From NCBI GenBank assembly GCA_003255025.1, contig QANY01013209.1, positions 1,054,001 through 1,118,000 on the forward strand: a stretch of 64,000 nt of DNA. Reading direction: 5' to 3'. Source of the DNA: Datisca glomerata (Eukaryota; Streptophyta; Magnoliopsida; Cucurbitales; Datiscaceae). The first letter of the stretch is position 1, and the number at the start of each line of letters is the position of its first letter. Under the pieces are notes generated by a model, which was not told where the DNA came from, made no database searches, and was given only the letters and a program-made list of their open reading frames with translations. Of the stretch, positions 24,883-35,800 are shown in pieces. Both the position numbers and the translations under genes were made by a program.

Positions 24883-24984
24883 TCATTATGGTGGCAAGTA
24901 TCTGAGAATGGTAATGCAGCATCTCCTGAATCATCATTATGGCCGGGAGGATCTGAGAAGGGTAATGCACATTCTGCCTTACTA
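24883..24984 (+). repeat. 51-bp tandem duplication in exon 4 of HRD3 copy 1
   Basis: Copies at 24883-24933 and 24934-24984 both begin TCATTATGG and contain ATCTGAGAA and GGTAATGCA. The length is exactly 17 codons, which accounts for the 17 residues this copy has beyond HRD3A in the same exon. The duplication preserved the frame. Confidence 0.85.
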
Positions 24985-25489
24985 TTTCATTATGCATGTT
25001 ATTATGGTACTGTTGCATTGAGAATCCAACCTATATTGTTTACCTAGTTATGTTGAGGAAATAATCCCATCAGCTTTGAATATGTCCTGCGCTAATAGCA
25101 TAAACTTAGGACAACTCATGAGTTATGTTTTGAGTATGAATTAAGCTCCAAGACTTTAATTGGCCCCAACATGTAACAACTTAAACTTTTAGGCTAGAAA
25201 CTCACCGGGGATAAAAGGAAACGAAAGCAAAGATTTACTTTATCCTGGTACCAAACACAAGCTAAATGCATGAATGAAATGTTCCGGAAAATATGTGTTC
25301 CTAGTAAAAAAGCCAACTCGTCGCCCACTGTCACTAAATCACCACCACCCAAGTCAAACTAGCACTTGTTGTTGCACAAAGACAAGTTGTTATGTAGCAA
25401 TATTAAAAAGAATATCTTACGGACACGTAAAGAACTCATGGTGGATATAAATCATTTTATAGTGTTATCTCTTTCTAGTTACTTTTACA

Positions 25490-25608
25490 GTGGTTAGAAT
25501 GTAGTCTCACATCATTTGAATATGTCACTTTATGTAGAGTTATATAGAGGTGGTTAGAATGTAGTCTCACATCATTTGAATATGTCACTTATGTAGAGTT
25601 ATATAGAG
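25490..25608. repeat. 60-bp tandem duplication
   Basis: GTGGTTAGAATGTAGTCTC begins at 25490 and again at 25550. The copies differ by a single T deletion. Confidence 0.9.
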
Positions 25609-26065
25609 AAGGCTCAGTTCTCTCTTTAACACATGTCTTTTAAAGACTGATCAGGCTGAGCTTTTCAATTTGGTATCAAAGTTTGGTTGTGCCTTTATTT
25701 GTGCTTCTTTAGTTCAAACTGTTTGGGTCTGCTACTAGTTTGGCTACCATATTGTGGTTCAAAGAATGTATTAGAATGTTGTCCCACGTTGCATAGAAAT
25801 GCCAATCCTCTACTTATTATAAGGGTTCAGAGATTTGAGGAAGTCATCGGCTTAACAATTTTGTGCTAGCTGGTTAAAAATCACCGACACTCCCAAATGG
25901 ACAAGAGAGGGCATGTGTCAGACACAATCAGGCCTCAAGCACACTCTGTAACTTCTCGGACGCAGCAAAATGTGAGAATTAATTTTATGTATTTTTCAGA
26001 TACATATTCGATGCGTTTGGACACACTCCCGGACTGTCGGGACACGCTCACAACCCACCTATTGG

Positions 26066-26217
26066 TCGTTTCTTAGATAATCAAAAGTTAAAAGGGTCTA
26101 TCTATTATGAGGAAACTAAGCTTTGAATTGTAAATAAAATATCGTTTCTTAAATAATCAAAAGTTAAAAGGGTCTATCTATAATGAGGAAACTAAGCTTT
26201 GAATTGTAAATAAAATA
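26066..26217. repeat. 76-bp tandem duplication
   Basis: Copies begin at 26066 and 26142. Each runs from TCGTTTCTTA to TTGTAAATAAAATA, with only a couple of mismatches. Confidence 0.9.
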
Positions 26218-26519
26218 GAAAGGAGGTAAAAAAAAAGGAAAACTAAGGTAAAAAAGAAAAGAAAGAAACTTCAGCTTTAGTGCTTTTCAAATAGCTCTTT
26301 TAATGCATCTTTTGAATAGGATTGTTAAGTTGATCAAGTACTGTAATTAGCTCTTTTTATATACACATATTTTGTGCATACACACATATTTTGCGCTCCA
26401 TACACATTATATTCAGTGTATCCTTGTATCCTATTTTTTTTAAAATGGCATGTTGATGATTTAGTTTCATGTCGTATCCATGTCGTGTTAAATTTATTAT
26501 CCGTACTTCTTAGCTAACT

Positions 26520-26943
26520 GGTTAGATTCAGGGGATGTGACTGCGACTGCAATATTCATACTTACTTCTGGCACAACAATTGGACTTCAGAAGAATCAGA
26601 ACTGCTCCTGCTCCTGCTCGGATGGCTACAGCTCACTTGAAAGACTAGCTCAACTCGATTACACTAGTCACCTGATTGTTTACTCAATTTATCATGGGGG
26701 AATCGTGATAACTGAACAACAATAACAACTCATGCTACCACCACGACCTGCTCTACTGCAGAAAAAGGAGATCTTGGGTTCATACAGCCCAAGGGAAAAG
26801 GATCCTTCAATCTCTAGTCTTCTGAACTTGAGGACCAATTTTCCTTTTTCATAGTTTTACGGAGAAAGCTATGCAAATGGGGTTGTTGGTAAAGGAGGTG
26901 CTGTATAAGGAAAAGTTTGCTGCTCTCTCTGTTTGGAGAGACA
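26520..26943 (+). pseudogene. Mutarotase pseudogene fragment (exon 5)
   Basis: The DNA resembles exon 5 of the intact mutarotase at two ends. GGGGATGTGACTGCGACTGC near 26533 matches the exon start. The later stretch GGGGTTGTTGGTAAAGGAGG (26879), continuing to CTGTTTGGAGA, matches the region before the catalytic glutamate. The middle, which would hold SLAQHTYWN and its active-site histidine, is scrambled or lost. Stops interrupt the frame, and exons 1-4 are absent. It lies between HRD3 copy 1 and HRD3A, as expected if a mutarotase-HRD3 block was duplicated in tandem. Confidence 0.82.
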
Positions 26944-27406
26944 TGTTTTCTTTCTTGATTATTATCTGTTTGGATCAGGAACATGTTACCTCCTATATAC
27001 TTGGCCTTTCCTGCGCGACTCAGTTTATAATATTATTTGTTAATTAATCATGTAAGTTATATTTACTGATGATGTTTCTGCAGTGATCAGAGTAAACAAA
27101 CAACTTCTTTTAGTTAAGTTCAATTTATGTCTTAATTTTAAGCGAGTTGCAAGCATGACTCTTTTTATGTGTGGTAATCATGGAATACGAAATCTCAGTT
27201 AATCACGGAATCTTCTCTCATAATGTAACAAATTGAGAAAAATTAGTTTCCAGATTGTGTACTTTTTTATTTCCATGTAACGAGGGTAATTTTTTTGATT
27301 CTGTGTTAGAGAATGACATCATATTTCTTTTAATTGTTTAAGGGTTAAATGCAACTTACATCTGCCAACTTTGCTCCGTTAACCTTTCAATTTAGCCTAT
27401 TATCTT
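26944..27406. other. Spacer between the mutarotase fragment and the LARD
   Basis: AT-rich, with no gene. The end of this stretch (AAGGGTTAAATGCAACTTAC near 27340) looks like a MITE edge cut by the LARD insertion. ATCTT at 27402-27406 is the probable left target duplication. Confidence 0.5.
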
Positions 27407-27995
27407 TGTTTATACATGAATTTTTCATCATAGACATACTTAATGGGTCCACTCGTCCTAATCAAACCCCTGTAATTATTTACCTACAACCGTCAAGTCA
27501 AGTGACAAGATTTAGATGGACCCTTACCGCTTTGAGAATGAATTGGAGGCATACGGGTTGGTAGGTTTAGGATAAAACTCGGTGTGTCGGTCTGCTGCCA
27601 TGACCTACTTAGTAGGTTTTAAATGCGTCATCCTCTCATTGAGAATGAACCTAGAGACACGTGACAGCGCCATATACGTTGACCTTACATACACTTGGCA
27701 ATCGTTGATTGTCCATCATAAAATTAGGATCTCCCCTCTTTCTATATAAAGGGGCCTAACACTCCTATTAAGGGGGGAGATATACTTTGACATTTCACAC
27801 ACATATTTGGAGGCTTTCTCTCCCTCTCCTTGGCAACCCCAATAAGGTGCGTTTGCCGGCAGTTGTCACCGTCTAGGCCACTAAGGATGCTCATCCTTTA
27901 CTCCACGCTAGACCTCCATGTTCCCAAGATTTTTTCGATGACTAGATGACTCTCCTTTCATGACCCGATGCAGTTCAAAATCCATTCTTGAAACA
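27407..27995 (+). repeat. 5' LTR of the LARD element
   Basis: 589 bp. Shared landmarks with the 3' LTR include CAACCGTCAAGTCAAGTGAC, a TATATAAA box near 27743 and CTCCTTGGCAACCCCAAT. The last motif falls in the LTR part downstream of the TATA box. Confidence 0.9.
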
Positions 27996-27996
27996 A

Positions 27997-28014
27997 TGGC
28001 GACTCCACTGGGGA
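27997..28014 (+). other. Primer-binding site (arginine-tRNA type)
   Basis: TGGCGACTCCACTGGGGA begins 2 bp after the 5' LTR. The tRNA assignment is from general knowledge of Ogre/Tat elements and was not computed. Confidence 0.7.
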
Positions 28015-28776
28015 GCCGTCTGTCAAAGAGAAGCATCTGTGAGGAAGGTCTATAGTTTGTTTATTTCTTGAAATCGGTATGTTTTTTCCTTTGATTTTTT
28101 CATGAAAATTTGGAACCCCAAATAGAAGAATGAATTTCTGGAACTTAAATTTATTTATTTATTTTGAATGAATGTTTCGACCACTTCCTTCTTCGTCCAT
28201 CTTCAAAAAGAAAAATGAGTTTCTTGTATATTTGTGTATTCAGTCATGGGTTTCGTTTTACTTTGGATGGTTAAAAAAATAATAATAATTTACATAACTC
28301 AGTTCTATTCTTGGTATCTTGCCATGGCTGAAAGTAAAAAAAAATAGACAAAGATGTGATTCTTTAAAAATGGTGGAGAATGTGATTTTCTCATTTCTGT
28401 AACATTATTGAGTCTCTACTTGGTAGAAGAAAACTGCATAAAACACTTGTAGATATTAAACCAAAAAAAGGGGGCAACAAGTTTGGTTGTCTGTCTTTTA
28501 TTATTGGTTTAGAACTTTCGAGAAAATGGTTGAAATGTTTGGAAACATTTGATCCATCTTCATCTTCATAAAATTCTGGACTTGTTTTCAAAGAAAATGG
28601 TGGTTTAAAAAAAATGGTAAAAAAGGGAAAATATTATACTGCTAGAGCCAAACAGAGAGGAAATGTATTAAGCTCCCCCTCCTCTCAGCGGTTTATGTAG
28701 AAGAGTGGAAGGGAGAGAACCCCTCTCCCCAAGGCGCTGACGATGTTGGTGTCAACGTCATGATGACGCCGCGCCT

Positions 28777-29215
28777 GCTGGTGTCAGCGTCTCGGGGCAG
28801 TCCCTCAGGCGCTGAAGACACCAGCGCTTGCTGGTCTGAAGGCGCCGGCGCCTGCTGGTCTGAAGGCGCATACGCGTGCTAGTCTGAAGACATCGACGCG
28901 TGCTGGTCTGAAGACGCCAGCGCTTGCTGGTCTGAAGACGCCAGCGCATGCTGGTTTGAAGACGTCAGCGCCTATTTTTCTGAAGACGCTAGTGCCTGTT
29001 GGTATGAAGATGACATCGTCTGTCTAGTGTCAGTGACTCGGGAAAGGCCCCGAGGCGTTGAAGATGCCAGCGATTGTCTGGTGTCAGCGCCTTGCGACAG
29101 GCCTCGAGGCACTGAAGACGCCAGCGCCTGTCTGGTGATTCCCCACACCACATCCTTAGGCATGGGAATCCCCTCACGCCTGACCTCTAGGCGTGGGGAG
29201 TCTCCACGCGCCATC
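28777..29215. repeat. GC-rich tandem array (24-bp and longer units)
   Basis: About eight 24-bp units of the type TGAAGACGCCAGCGCTTGCT plus GGTC run from about 28811 to 29010. Longer related units with GTGTCAGCG...GAGGC...GAAGA follow to about 29130. The array is CpG-rich in an otherwise AT-rich window. Each unit holds a short inverted repeat (CAGCGCTTGCTG). Open frames inside it, on both strands, are by-products of the 24-bp (8-codon) period. Confidence 0.9.
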
Positions 29216-29977
29216 TATCAACAAAAAGTGTCTTAGGGACTCCTATGACTTGTTCGAGAGTCTGAGAATTTTCTCAGACGTACTGTCTCAAAATAGAATC
29301 TATTTTTACACTATAATAATAAAACAACGATATACTTTTCTATTATTTATTTGAAGAGTAGATGGATACATCAAGCCCACAAATCATTAGAATGACGCAG
29401 CACTCAAATCAAAAGTTATTTTCAAGCTTCATTATTATGCCTTCAACAAGAGGCTAATGTAATTATGAATTCACATCACTGAGAGTGACATGTCAAGATT
29501 GAACATGTGACGTTTAACTACACCCACATGATGCCTATGCAACATAATGATGAACTTCATAGGATCTATGACTAAACATACTTGAAGTTGACAGTCCCTA
29601 AAGTGTAGTATATGTCTTCAGACTTAGTGATAAACGCTCGAAGACCCTTCCTTGCCTGGGAACAATTTGGACTCATTATCGACGGAGATTTCTAGATTTA
29701 CTAATTAATTTGTCACAAAGATTTATGGACTTATTATTAAGCTCATCATGGAGATATCCAAATTATCCACTGGCCTATTATAGATAGTTGACATTCATCA
29801 ATCAACTTATTATGCAGGTTTCTTAATTGATTATATGTTATCTGACTCATATGACCTATCATACGTATTCATAGATTTATCAACCCAATTATTGTAAGTA
29901 TTTATGAAATTATTTATTATTTACACTGCCTCATGATCTCCGCCACATGAATCTAAATCAATCTTAAAGGGGGCTCT

Positions 29978-30901
29978 ATTCCTGAAACACGTTTAATACA
30001 TTTTAGCGAAGTTTATTCCTGAAATGCGTTTAAGACGTTTCAGCGAATATTGTTCCTGAAACGTGTTTAAGATCTTTCAGCAAAGATTGTTCCTAAAACA
30101 TGTTTAAGATGTTTCAGCAAAGATTGTTCCTGAAACGCATTTAAGACGTTTCAGCAAAGTTTATTCCTGAAACGTGTTTAAGACGTTTCAGCGAATATTG
30201 TTCCTAAAACGCGTTTAAGATGTTTCAGCAAAGATTATTCTTGAAACGCGTTTAAGACGTTTCAGCAAAGATTGAACCTTAAATGCATTTAAGACATTTC
30301 AGCAAAGATTGTTCCTAAAATGGATTTAAGACGTTTCAGCAAAAATTGTTCCTGAAATGCGTTTGAGACGTTTCAGCGAAGATTGTTCCTGAAACACATT
30401 TAAGACGTTTTAGTAAAGATTATTTTTGAAATGCATTTAAGATGTTTCAGCAAAGATTGTTCCTGAAATGCGTTTGAGACGTTTCAGTGAAGTTTATTCC
30501 TAAAATGCATTTAAGACATTTCAGCGAAGATTGTTCCTGAAACGCATTTAAGACGTTTCAGCAAATATTGTTCCTTAAAGGTATTTAAGACGTTTCAGCA
30601 AATATTGAACCTGAAATGTGTTTAAGACGTTTCAATGAAGATTGTTCTTGAAACACATTTAAGATGTTTCAGCAAAGATTGTTCCTGAAACGCGTTTAAG
30701 ACATTTCAACAGAAATTGTTCATGGAACGCCTTTAAGACGTTTCAACGAAGTTTGTTCCTGAAACGCACTTAAGACGTTTCAGTGAAGCGTATTCCTGGA
30801 ACGAGTTTGAAACGTTTCAGTAGAGTAGGACCCTGGAATGCGTCTAAGACGTTCAGTAAAGCTTGTTCCTGAAATGCAGTAAAAACATTGCAGCAAGGTA
30901 G
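29978..30901. repeat. 37-bp minisatellite, about 25 copies
   Basis: The consensus unit runs GTTCCTGAAACGCGTTTAAG then ACGTTTCAGCAAAGATT. I count about 25 diverged copies over 924 bp, with no indels except in the last two. Each unit contains an inverted repeat, TGAAACG with CGTTTCA separated by about 9 bases, so each can form a small hairpin. The array ends near a poly-G run at 30904. Confidence 0.95.
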
Positions 30902-31494
30902 TTGGGGGGGAATTAACCGCTGTTGCAAATCCTTTCAAAACGGAACTTGACTTCCATAACGTGTTTGAAATACACAAGTTGTTGTAACTGCTTATTTCGC
31001 TCGTTATCACAGAATATCACCGTTGCCGCGTGAATTAAATCTAACTTAGAGATTTATTATAAATATGCTCATGTTAATACTTTGAGCATGACCATTACGT
31101 GGATTAAATCTAACGCCTTCTTAGATAGTATCATGCAGGTTCCTACGTGTGTGCACTTTCGCAAGTCGAACCGTCTACGGATGGCACTCTAACATGTGCA
31201 TTTGCCGCCGAGCCATTTTTTGATGAATTTCGCCCTAGTTAGTTATCTCAATATTAGAAAGAAGTGGTATGTTTGCTCATGATTTTAATGAATTATCTCT
31301 TGAAAAGATTAGAAATACGTCATTGAGCTGTATTTATCATACATGAGAATAATGTGAGTAAATAATGTTGCATGACTCTATTCACTTGTCATGATACTTT
31401 GGTATTTGGACGCACATTATGAGCGTGCATATGCTACATATACTACCATGTACTCACTCATGCTTACATTGAAACTTAAGGTTGTGCATTGCTA

Positions 31495-31495
<1 letters not shown>

Positions 31496-31528
<33 letters not shown>
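31496..31528. repeat. TA dinucleotide microsatellite
   Basis: An uninterrupted TA run of about 33 bp inside the LARD element. Confidence 0.95.
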
Positions 31529-31532
<4 letters not shown>

Positions 31533-31833
31533 TCAGCTAGTCATCCTTTCATGAATGCTGGCACAATTAGATTCTTTATTGAAAAAGACTTACCTAGCCA
31601 ACTACTTCTTGCAACTCTTACTAGAGGCTAAATGAAATCGATTGGTACATCATCACATCCAACTGAGGGCTACAACAACAAAGATAACCTTACATGATTG
31701 ACTCAGTGAATAAACATTTGTCATTATAGTTGAACATCTCACAATTCGATGGCTCATCAAGTAAGATCACAACACACACCGAGACTATGTACAAGTTCAA
31801 GTGCTACACATTTGAACTTGAACACGGGGCTAA

Positions 31834-32420
31834 TGTTTATACATGAATTTTTCATCTTGGACATACTTAATGGGTCAACCCTCCCTGATCAGACCCCTAT
31901 GATCATTTACCTACAACCGTCAAGTCAAGTGACAAGACTTGGACAGACCTTTATCACCTTGGGAATGAATTGGAAGCATACAGTTTGGTAGGTTTAGGAT
32001 GAAGCTCGTTGTGTCGATCCGCCACCACGACCTTCTCAGTAGGTTTTAGATGTGTCATCCTCTCATTGAGGATGAGCCTAGAGACACGCAACAACGTCCT
32101 ATACGTTGGCCTTACATACACTTGGCAATCGTTGATTGACCATCATAAAATTAGGGTCCCCACTTTCTATATAAAAATGGCTTAACAATCCTATCAAGGG
32201 GGAGATATACTTTTATATTTCACATACACATTTGGAGGTTCTCTCTCCCTCTCCTTGGCAACCCCAATGAGGTGCGTTTGCCGACGGTTGTCACCGTCTA
32301 GGCCGCTAAGGATGCTCATCATTTCCTCCACGCTAGATCTCCATGTTCTCAAGACTTTTTTTATGAATAGACAACTCTCTATTCATGACCTGATGTGGTT
32401 CAAAATCCATCCCCGAAACA
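31834..32420 (+). repeat. 3' LTR of the LARD element
   Basis: 587 bp, beginning TGTTTATACATGAATTTTTC directly after ACACGGGGCTAA and ending CCCGAAACA. It diverges clearly from the 5' LTR by many substitutions, so this insertion is older than the 8820-13720 copia element. Confidence 0.9.
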
Positions 32421-32622
32421 ATTTTTAAACTTTCACAATAAGAAAATCACAGCCTAAGTTGACGACATACAAAAAAAAAGTTGCAAATATGAATGGCTCT
32501 ACTGAACCGTGGAAGAAAGACTATTTGTTTTTTTACTACTTTAAACAATCCGACGGCACTACTGAACCGGAACCACTCACAAAATTTACGTGTCAGTATA
32601 TTATTCGCTCAAATATGGCTCT

Positions 32623-32630
32623 TGACGTGG
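32623..32630 (+). promoter_or_regulatory. UPRE-like bZIP site upstream of HRD3A
   Basis: TGACGTGG lies about 170 bp before the HRD3A ATG. TGACGTGG is the core of the unfolded-protein-response element bound by ER-stress bZIP factors. A related ACGTGTCA lies at 32588-32595, and a TATAAATA-type box at about 32645. ER-stress induction would suit an ERAD gene. This is a motif match, not proof of binding. Confidence 0.5.
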
Positions 32631-32800
32631 CAAAACTAAAACATATAAATAATCGATAATACTATTTTACTACCAACGATCATCTTTCCCAAATTGTCAA
32701 ACCACCAATTCGATTGGAATCCCCCATTCCCCCAAATATATTACTTCTGGCTCTCTCTTCCGACCGACACCACGACAATACGGCGGCCATACCTTTGAAT

Positions 32801-35800
32801 ATGCATCACAAACTCCTTCTCTCTCTCCTTATTTTCTCTCTCTGCATTGTCACTCTCACTGCCCGTTCCTTCGTCCTCATTCTCTCCCCAGAAGACCTCA
32901 TAGAGGCTTCGACCTCTGACGACTCTACTACTGGCACAACTCAACCTGATTCGCCTGACTGGGACGAGTTCGGAGAACCTGACTCTTATAGGTCCGATGA
33001 GGAGCTTGATCCTGGCTCCTGGCGCCCGATCTTCGAGCCTGATTCCCCCGCCGCTAGCGCAGACCCTAAGCTCGCGGACTACTATGCTTCCGCGGCGAAG
33101 ATTGTGTCAGCTTCAAGCTCCGGCGACTCTAGGATGATGGAGGAGGCTGTGGGTGAGATCGAAGCGTTAGCGATGGACGACGGGGATCCGTACGCGCAGT
33201 CGGTGCTGGGGTTTCTCTATGGGATGGGTATTATAAGGGAGAGGAATAAAGCTAAATCATTTCTGTATCATTACTTTGCTAGTGAAGCAGGCAACATGCA
33301 GTCCAAGATGGCTCTCGCGTACACTTACACGAGGCAAGATGTATGTATGAATCTATCACTTGAACATGCTTTTTCATTTTGTTAATTTTGGTCACTGCAG
33401 GGAAGCCTGGGGTTTATTTTGTTTTTCTCACGGTTGTTTGCTTAGATAATATGTGTTTATGTAATTTTATTAGGTTGATTTTCGTTCTTTGTCTTGTATA
33501 TGACAGTTGAGGAATAAGTCTGGTTTTCTTCTATATCTTACGTTTACCTGCTATTGAAATTGTTAAAATTAACTAGTTCCATCGAAAGATTTAGTGAGAA
33601 GTTTTAATTGATACTTGGGTTAACCATGGTAATTCTGAAAGAATGATTAATTTCTAAAATAGTAGACCAAGTCTTGTAGAGCGGTGCCTATGAAGAAATT
33701 CAATATATGAGTTGATTATAGTTGTTATTTGTGTGCCTTCTGCTTATATTCAAGTATTATGCTCTGATTGTTTGCAGATGCATGAGAAAGCTGTTAAACT
33801 CTATGCCGAATTAGCAGAAGTAGCCATAAATAGTTTTTTGATCTCAAAGGATTCACCTGTAATTGAACCTGTGAGGATCCATAATGGAGCTGAGGAGAAT
33901 AAGGAGGCCTTGAGGAAGTCACGAGGAGAGGAAGATGAGGACTTCCTAATTTTGGAATATCAGGCACAAAAAGGTAATGCTGGAGCTATGTACAAAATTG
34001 GGCTGTTTTACTACTTTGGACTGCGGGGGTTGAGACGTGATCATGCAAAAGCTCTGACCTGGTTTTCAAAGGCTGTGGAGAAGGGTGAGCCAAGATCAAT
34101 GGAACTGCTCGGGGAGATATATGCACGGGGAGCTGGGGTTGAGAGGAACTACACTAAAGCACTTGAGTGGCTCACACTTGCATCCAAACAACATCTTTTT
34201 TCTGCATATAATGGGATGGGGTATTTATACGTCAAAGGCTATGGAGTGGAGAAGAAGAACTACACCAAAGTAAGATTACCTCAGTTCTTTGCAAGTGTGT
34301 AGTATATAAAATTTTAAAAGCCACTCTGCAATATAGAATGTTAAGGGGTTCCTTGTCACTTCTCATTGTCTCTAATTTCTTCCCCTCATTCATATTGAAT
34401 CTTGTATTGCTATCATAGACATTATCTTACTCTTTCATAGTATTTTTCTGTATGTAATTATAGTATTTCTACGTAGTAACTTAAGCCATTTTAGGTCATT
34501 GACTATTTGAATCATGGTGGCACAGAAACTTATCTTTAACATCACAGGCTAAAGAATACTTTGAATGGGCTGCAAACAATGAAGAGGCTGGTGGACGTTA
34601 TAACCTTGGAGTAATGTATCTCAAAGGCATCGGGGTAAAGAAAGATGTGAAGGCAGCACGTTCATTTTTTTTGCAGGCTGCTAACGCGGGGCAACCAAAG
34701 GCATTCTACCAGCTGGCCAAGATGTTCCATACTGGTGTAGGTCTTAAGAAGAGTCTTCCTATGGTAATTATACTTGATCATTTATTTATATCTTCACTTG
34801 TTTCTGACTTTTATTACCTATGTTATTCCTTGTGCTGTACAACAATTTGTTGAACCTAAACTTATATCTTTTCGTGATATTTGGTGGTGCCATCAAACCA
34901 TCCGGTTTTTGTCCAAGCATGTAGCACCAAGGCTTTACTTGCTTGGATTTTCTGTGCTCCATATAAACTTGAAGACATGATGATTGAGCTTTGGTTGGTT
35001 GCAGGCTACTGCATTGTACAAACTAGTTGCTGAACGGGGACCATGGAGTTCCTTGTCTAGATGGGCTTTAGAATCATACTTAAGAGGTGACGTTGGCAAG
35101 GCATTCCTTTTATACTCTAGAATGGCTGAGCTAGGGTATGAGATAGCTCAAAGTAATGCTGCTTGGATTCTTGACAAATATGGAGAACATAGTATGTGCA
35201 TTGGAGAGTCTGGACTTTGCACAGATGCCGAGAGGCATCAGCTTGCACACTCATTATGGTGGCAAGCATCTGAGCAGGGTAATGAACATGCTGCGTTACT
35301 AATCGGCGATGCATATTACTATGGTCGGGTATGTGTAGTGATGGGACTTTGTCATAGCCTTGACTATAAATGATTTTGGTTATGAACCATGCTTTCTGCG
35401 TGAGAGTGTGTTGCAGACTGCAGTTTTTTTACTCTTCTTAGTGCTTATTACTCTCATTCTTAGGGCACTGAGAGGGACTATGATCGTGCAGCGGAGGCAT
35501 ACATGCATGCCAAATCTCAGTCTAATGCACAAGCCATGTTTAATCTTGGTTTCATGCATGAACATGGTCAAGGGCTTCCATTTGACCTTCATCTTGCCAA
35601 GCGTTACTATGATCAAGCCCTAGTCAATGATCCTGCTGCTAAGTTACCTGTCACACTGGCTCTCACTAGCTTGTGGGTACGAAAGAATTATGCCGATAGT
35701 TTTATGGTGAGTTTCTCTCTGGTATACTTGTAGAGCAGGAAAGTACTTGAATCTAGTATAATATCTAGTGCACAAAAGCATACCTGCACACAACTAGAAA

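Larger units (their letters stand above)
22127..25047 (+). pseudogene. HRD3/SEL1L-like copy 1, truncated and frameshifted
   Basis: Four exons align with HRD3A: 22127-22662, 23256-23741, 24225-24440 and 24637 to about 25009. The exon phases match copy 2. The signal-peptide start (MKNMRKKLIVLLILSLS, 22127) runs into TAA near 22190. The rest of exon 1 is in another frame ([11 protein letters not shown] onward), so a one-base shift separates leader from mature protein. Sel1-type repeats persist in exons 2-4. Exon 4 has a 51-bp in-frame tandem duplication (17 extra residues). Exons 5 and 6, with the last repeats and the membrane anchor, are missing, and the exon 4 donor is weak. Most likely a pseudogene; a truncated soluble product cannot be excluded. 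Confidence 0.82.
25048..26519. other. Degenerate spacer after HRD3 copy 1
   Basis: HRD3 exons 5 and 6 are not found. The region includes two tandem duplications (25490-25608 and 26066-26217) and otherwise AT-rich sequence. No gene is supported. Confidence 0.6.
27407..32420 (+). mobile_element. Non-coding LTR element (LARD, Tat/Ogre-like)
   Basis: Direct LTRs of 589 and 587 bp start TGTTTATACATGAA and end GAAACA. The flanks ATCTT and ATTTT (32421-32425) match at 4 of 5 bases, a plausible eroded target duplication. The primer site after the 5' LTR reads TGGCGACTCCACTGGGGA, a type I associate with Ogre/Tat elements primed by arginine tRNA. The purine-rich GGGGCTAA precedes the 3' LTR. The 3.8 kb interior has no gag or pol. 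It holds a GC-rich 24-bp array, a 37-bp minisatellite and a TA microsatellite. It would need enzymes from an autonomous relative. Confidence 0.82.

Noticed and set aside
28758..29236. Several open frames on both strands with repeated 8-residue motifs
   Set aside because: They follow from the 24-bp period of the GC-rich array, appear on both strands, and have no start context or family resemblance.
29978..30901. Regularly spaced 37-bp repeats resembling a CRISPR array
   Set aside because: The whole 37 bp is repeated with no unique spacers, no cas genes are present, and it lies in a plant LTR element. It is a minisatellite.
32714..32800. Upstream ATG extending HRD3A by 29 residues
   Set aside because: The extension places a polar segment before the signal peptide. 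[10 protein letters not shown] at 32801 is the natural secretory start.
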